This document shows positions 61,161 through 64,000 of a stretch of DNA of 64,000 nt, in pieces. How positions within the stretch are numbered: position 1 is the stretch's first letter; every line of letters starts with the position of its first letter. Made by a program: the position numbers and the translations under genes. The DNA comes from an uncultured Acidobacteriaceae bacterium. GTDB lineage: Bacteria; Acidobacteriota; Terriglobia; Terriglobales; Acidobacteriaceae. The notes below the pieces were generated by a model, which did not search any database, was not told the DNA's origin, and worked only from the letters and a program-made list of their open reading frames with translations. Where the stretch lies: positions 1 to 64,000 of the forward strand of contig CAIVDV010000009.1 of assembly GCA_903904755.1 (NCBI GenBank), given 5' to 3'.

Positions 61161-61826
61161 CTACTTAAGAAAAATCTTGCTGGTGTTGGAGCCATGTACT
61201 TCAGCGTGGCAACTGGTACAGGGCTGGGGATTCTTGCTCTGGTTGTGAAACTGCGGCACACCGGGTGCGGTGAAGTTGGTGGCCATGGTGTGGCAGAACA
61301 TGCATATCTGATTCACGTTGGCCCGAATCAGCAGCTTCGCGTTCTTTGATCCGTGCGGCTCGTGGCAGGCTGTACATCCCTGCGCCTTGACCGCCGGGTG
61401 CTCAAACTTGAAGGGTCCGCCGGCCTCGGCATGGCACTTGATGCAGCTCTGGTTGCGCGCTGCTGTTGCGGCAGGGCCGCTCGGCAGCGCGGCCGCGTGC
61501 ACGTTGTGGCAGTCGCTGCACTGCACCTTGCCTTCAGCAACGGGATGATGGCTGGCCAGCGCAAATGCCTCCGGCACCTGGGCATGGCAAGTCTCGCAAA
61601 GGGTAATCTGCTTGTCCTTCAGCAGCCCCTTGTCCCCTCCATCCGCCGGCGGAAGGTGGCAGGATGTGCAGGTCAGTCCCGCTGCGGCATGTGTGCTGCG
61701 GCTGAATTCCGGATGGGTGCCAGCAGCCTGGGCAAGCCCGGCTGGAAGCGCAAAAAGGCAGAGAGCCGCAAGCCCGACAAGCAACAGGGCTACCCGTGCC
61801 AACCTGAACTCCGGTAAAACTTTCAT
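61161..61826 (-). CDS. Periplasmic heptaheme cytochrome c
   Basis: 221 residues from the ATG ending 61826 (purine-rich GGAGACAGGG just before it); the track's earlier start adds non-signal residues and passes through the promoter. Signal peptide 'RLARVALLLVGLAALCLFALPAGLAQA'. Seven CxxCH sites: CTSCH, CETCH, CSDCH, CIKCH, CTACH, CMFCH, CTSCH, with paired spacing of the doubled-CXXCH fold ('DmsE/cytochrome c3-like'). Likely a soluble electron conduit. First gene of the cytochrome run, with a CRP/FNR-like site upstream. Confidence 0.92.
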   Translation of the reverse strand: MKVLPEFRLARVALLLVGLAALCLFALPAGLAQAAGTHPEFSRSTHAAAGLTCTSCHLPPADGGDKGLLKDKQITLCETCHAQVPEAFALASHHPVAEGKVQCSDCHNVHAAALPSGPAATAARNQSCIKCHAEAGGPFKFEHPAVKAQGCTACHEPHGSKNAKLLIRANVNQICMFCHTMATNFTAPGVPQFHNQSKNPQPCTSCHAEVHGSNTSKIFLK

Positions 61827-61943
61827 CCCTGTCTCCACACCTCGGGCGTCGCCACCGCAGCTCCACGCCGGCCTTGGGGCTTCCACTCCCTGTCCTGGTG
61901 CCTGCCGCAATCCCGAGACTATGGAAACAAAAGTGGCTTTGGT
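61827..61943. other. Divergent promoter region, cytochrome side
   Basis: Part of the 308-bp gap between the heptaheme gene and rpsA. On the minus strand a possible -10 CATAGT (61923-61918) would start transcription near 61911, leaving an 85-nt leader. No gene is present. Confidence 0.35.
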
Positions 61944-61959
61944 TGTGACGTTCATCACT
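61944..61959. promoter_or_regulatory. CRP/FNR-superfamily-like binding site
   Basis: TGTGA-CGTTCA-TCACT matches the CRP consensus TGTGA-N6-TCACA in nine of ten specified positions. Relative to the possible minus-strand -10 at 61923-61918 it is centred near -41, the usual place for class II activation, so it would serve the cytochrome genes rather than rpsA. Confidence 0.45.
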
Positions 61960-62134
61960 TTTATGGCATGGCGGCGGCAAGCGGTAACACTCTCCGCATG
62001 AAATTTGGGCAACCTCGAACGGCGGGGTCAACGAGGCAGGTAGCGGACAGACAGAGGGCCGGTGGTATCCTTGAGCCGAAACCCTGTTCCGCGCCCCCGC
62101 TGGCGGCGCGAGATCCACGAGGCACAATCCTTTC

Positions 62135-64000
62135 ATGTCTGACCCTAATGCTGAACTTCTGCCGGCGGTAGCGCCGGAAGCCGAAACCGCGCCTGTCGCG
62201 GAAGTTTCCCCTGCTTCGGAAGAAGCCGCCGAGCCCGCAGAGTCTGCGGCACCGGAATCCGAACTTGCCGACGCCCCCGAAGAAGTCGCGGCTGAGGCTG
62301 TGGCCGAACCGGAGACCGTGCTGCCCGATGCCGTGCAGCCTGCAGTGACCGAGCCTGAGATGGTCACTGAAGCCCCCGTTGCACCCGAGCCTGTCCCGGC
62401 GGCTCTTCCTGTGCCCGAGCCCATCCCTGAGCCCATCGAAGAAGGCCCCAGCTTCGGCGAAATCTTTGCCGAGTTCGAGCACACCCACCAGCGCCGCTCT
62501 GAAGATGACCGCCGCCAGATCCGCGGCACCGTCCTCAAAGCCGATGACGAATTCGTCTATGTCGATATCGGCTACAAGAGCGAAGGCACCCTCCCGCTCA
62601 CCGCATTCCCTGCCGGCAAACTGCCCGAACAAGGCGCAACCGTGCTCGTCAGCGTCAAGGGCCGCAGCCAGGATGGCTACTACGAACTCAGCCTCTTCCG
62701 CACAGCAGTCCCCAAGGACTGGACCGGCCTCGAAGCCGCCTTTGCCGAAAAGGCAACCATCGTCGGCACCGTGACCGCCGTGGTCAAGGGAGGCCTCCAC
62801 GTCGATGTCGGCGTCCGCGCCTTCCTGCCGGCGTCGCGTTCCGGCGCTCGCGAAGCCGGCGAACTCGAAGCCCTCGTCGGCACTGAGATCCGCTGCCGCA
62901 TCACCAAGCTCGACGTAGCCGACGAGGACGTCGTCGTCGACCGCCGCGTCGTCCTCGAGCAGGAAGCCCTCGCCCAGAAGGCCGAAAGCTTCGCCGCCGT
63001 CACCGAGGGCTCCGTCGTCTCCGGCACCGTCCGCAGCCTCACCGACTACGGCGCGTTTGTCGACCTGGGCGGCGTCGATGGCCTCCTCCACATCAGCGAT
63101 ATCTCCTTTACTCGCATTGCAAAGGCCAGCGACGTGCTCACCGTCGGCCAGGAAATTGAGGTCAAGGTACTCAAAATTGACCCGGCCACCCAGAAGATCT
63201 CCCTCGGCCTCAAGCAGCTCCAGGCCGACCCATGGGCTACCGCAGTCGAAAAGTACCCCCTCGGCACCACCATTCGCGGCGTCGTCACCCGCACCACCGA
63301 CTTCGGCGCATTTGTCGAAATTGAGCCCGGCCTCGAAGGCCTCGTCCACCTCTCTGAAATGTCCTGGTCCCGCCGCATCCTCAAGGCGACTGAAGTCATG
63401 AAGGCCGGCGACGTCATCGACGCCGTCATCCTCAGCGTCACTCCCGGCGACCGCCGCATCTCCCTCAGCCTCAAGCAGGCCTTGGGCGACCCCTGGGCTG
63501 AAGCCGCCAAAACCCTCCACGTCGGCGCAGTCGTCGATGGCAAAGTCGCCAGCATCCAGAAGTTTGGAGCCTTCGTGCAAATCGCCGAAGGCGTCGAAGG
63601 CCTCGTGCACATCAGCGAAATCGTCGCCGACCGCCGCCTCAACCACCCCTCTGACGTCCTTCGCGTCGGCGAAAAAGTGCAGGCACTGGTCCTCGGCATT
63701 GACCAGGAAAAACGCCAGCTCAAGCTCAGCATCAAGCAGCTCATCCCAACCGGCCTCGACGAATTCCTCGCCGAGCAGACCGTCGGCACCGTCGTCACCG
63801 GGCGTGTGGTCACCGTGGACGCAGACCAGTTGGCCGTGGAACTCGGCGACGGTATCGTCGTCCGCACCAAGGCACCGGCTGCAAAGGTGGAAGAAGCCGC
63901 CCCGGCTGCAGCCGCCGGCAAGGTCGATCTCTCAGCGTTCAGCTCCATGCTCAAGAACAAGTGGAAGACCGGCGGCGATTCCAACACAAAGGCCAAGGCT
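62135..64000 (+). CDS. rpsA: 30S ribosomal protein S1, 5' part (runs off the right edge)
   Basis: Missing from the track because it has no stop in the window; the ATG at 62135 opens 622 codons. Residues 1 to about 105 are an acidic Ala/Pro/Glu-rich extension ('EEAAEPAESAAPESELADAPEE...PEPIPEPIEEG'). After 'SFGEIFAEFEHTHQRR' come S1 domains: 'IRGTVLKADDEFVYVDIGYKSEG', 'IVGTVTAVVKGGLHVDVGVRAFLPASRSG', 'VSGTVRSLTDYGAFVDLGGVDGLLHISDIS', 'IRGVVTRTTDFGAFVEIEPGLEGLVHLSEMS', 'VDGKVASIQKFGAFVQIAEGVEGLVHISEI', and a sixth, weaker one. It brings mRNA to the 30S subunit. The long antisense ORFs here are shadows. Confidence 0.93.
   Translation, partial: MSDPNAELLPAVAPEAETAPVAEVSPASEEAAEPAESAAPESELADAPEEVAAEAVAEPETVLPDAVQPAVTEPEMVTEAPVAPEPVPAALPVPEPIPEPIEEGPSFGEIFAEFEHTHQRRSEDDRRQIRGTVLKADDEFVYVDIGYKSEGTLPLTAFPAGKLPEQGATVLVSVKGRSQDGYYELSLFRTAVPKDWTGLEAAFAEKATIVGTVTAVVKGGLHVDVGVRAFLPASRSGAREAGELEALVGTEIRCRITKLDVADEDVVVDRRVVLEQEALAQKAESFAAVTEGSVVSGTVRSLTDYGAFVDLGGVDGLLHISDISFTRIAKASDVLTVGQEIEVKVLKIDPATQKISLGLKQLQADPWATAVEKYPLGTTIRGVVTRTTDFGAFVEIEPGLEGLVHLSEMSWSRRILKATEVMKAGDVIDAVILSVTPGDRRISLSLKQALGDPWAEAAKTLHVGAVVDGKVASIQKFGAFVQIAEGVEGLVHISEIVADRRLNHPSDVLRVGEKVQALVLGIDQEKRQLKLSIKQLIPTGLDEFLAEQTVGTVVTGRVVTVDADQLAVELGDGIVVRTKAPAAKVEEAAPAAAAGKVDLSAFSSMLKNKWKTGGDSNTKAKA

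Noticed and set aside
61961-63646. 561-aa minus-strand ORF opposite rpsA
   Set aside because: Acidic/Gly-rich mirror of S1 domain codons; the plus strand frame is an unmistakable S1.

Overview
The window looks like chromosomal DNA of an acidobacterium (class Terriglobia or close). This rests on gene content, not on a marker-gene search: an S53 pro-kumamolisin carrying thousands of residues of Ig-like, choice-of-anchor-D and NHL repeats; a TonB receptor with an N-terminal carboxypeptidase-regulatory-like domain; an ECF sigma factor overlapping a TPR serine/threonine kinase; a winged-helix/ATPase regulator; and a small secreted 'IPFDFKVGSKTLPAGDY' protein. No tRNA, rRNA, CRISPR array or intact insertion sequence was seen.

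Region 1 (1-9038) is an accessory defence/toxin-antitoxin island, less GC-rich than the rest. It holds, in order: an AbiEii-like nucleotidyltransferase (cut by the window edge) with a winged-helix partner; a large PLD-helicase of the DUF3427 type; a minus-strand set encoding a wHTH-MNT nucleotidyltransferase, a HEPN protein and an MPPED-like metallophosphoesterase, packed as one operon; a second metallophosphoesterase; and an antitoxin/RES toxin pair. Three of these modules have a recognisable promoter overlapped by an inverted repeat or by tandem 9-nt repeats, which suggests autoregulation.

Region 2 (9.6-23.2 kb, all minus strand) holds a 3343-residue secreted S53 peptidase mosaic, then a kinase and ECF sigma factor sharing an ATGA overlap.

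Region 3 (23.3-38.3 kb) is mixed housekeeping and envelope genes: MetC-like lyase, two OmpA-type proteins (one apparently frameshifted from its signal peptide), a cysteine-cluster protein, a TMEM175 channel, a YwiC-like protein, a GH127 beta-L-arabinofuranosidase, a cytochrome c, proline-pathway aldehyde dehydrogenase, inositol monophosphatase family enzyme and a class 3 lipase.

Region 4 (38.4-45.8 kb) is a signalling and motility block: an atypical LuxR-type regulator; a response-regulator/glutaredoxin-like/thioredoxin-reductase-like fusion; a cyclic-nucleotide-binding-domain histidine kinase; a PAS/degenerate-GGDEF protein; and motA-motB. A foldable leader lies over the ribosome-binding site of the PAS/GGDEF gene.

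Region 5 (45.8-58.7 kb) holds cstA, an old yellow enzyme, a GH36 alpha-galactosidase, accD, a TonB receptor, the rlmH-cobO-cupin operon and araB. Together with GH127 (L-arabinose release) and AraB (ribulokinase), this points to use of plant arabinans and galactosides.

Region 6 (58.8-62.0 kb) is a c-type cytochrome cluster (7-heme periplasmic, monoheme, 6-heme membrane NapC/NirT type) with a CRP/FNR-like site upstream. The window ends inside rpsA, whose product has a long acidic Ala/Pro/Glu extension.

All family assignments are from reading the translations; no database search was run.
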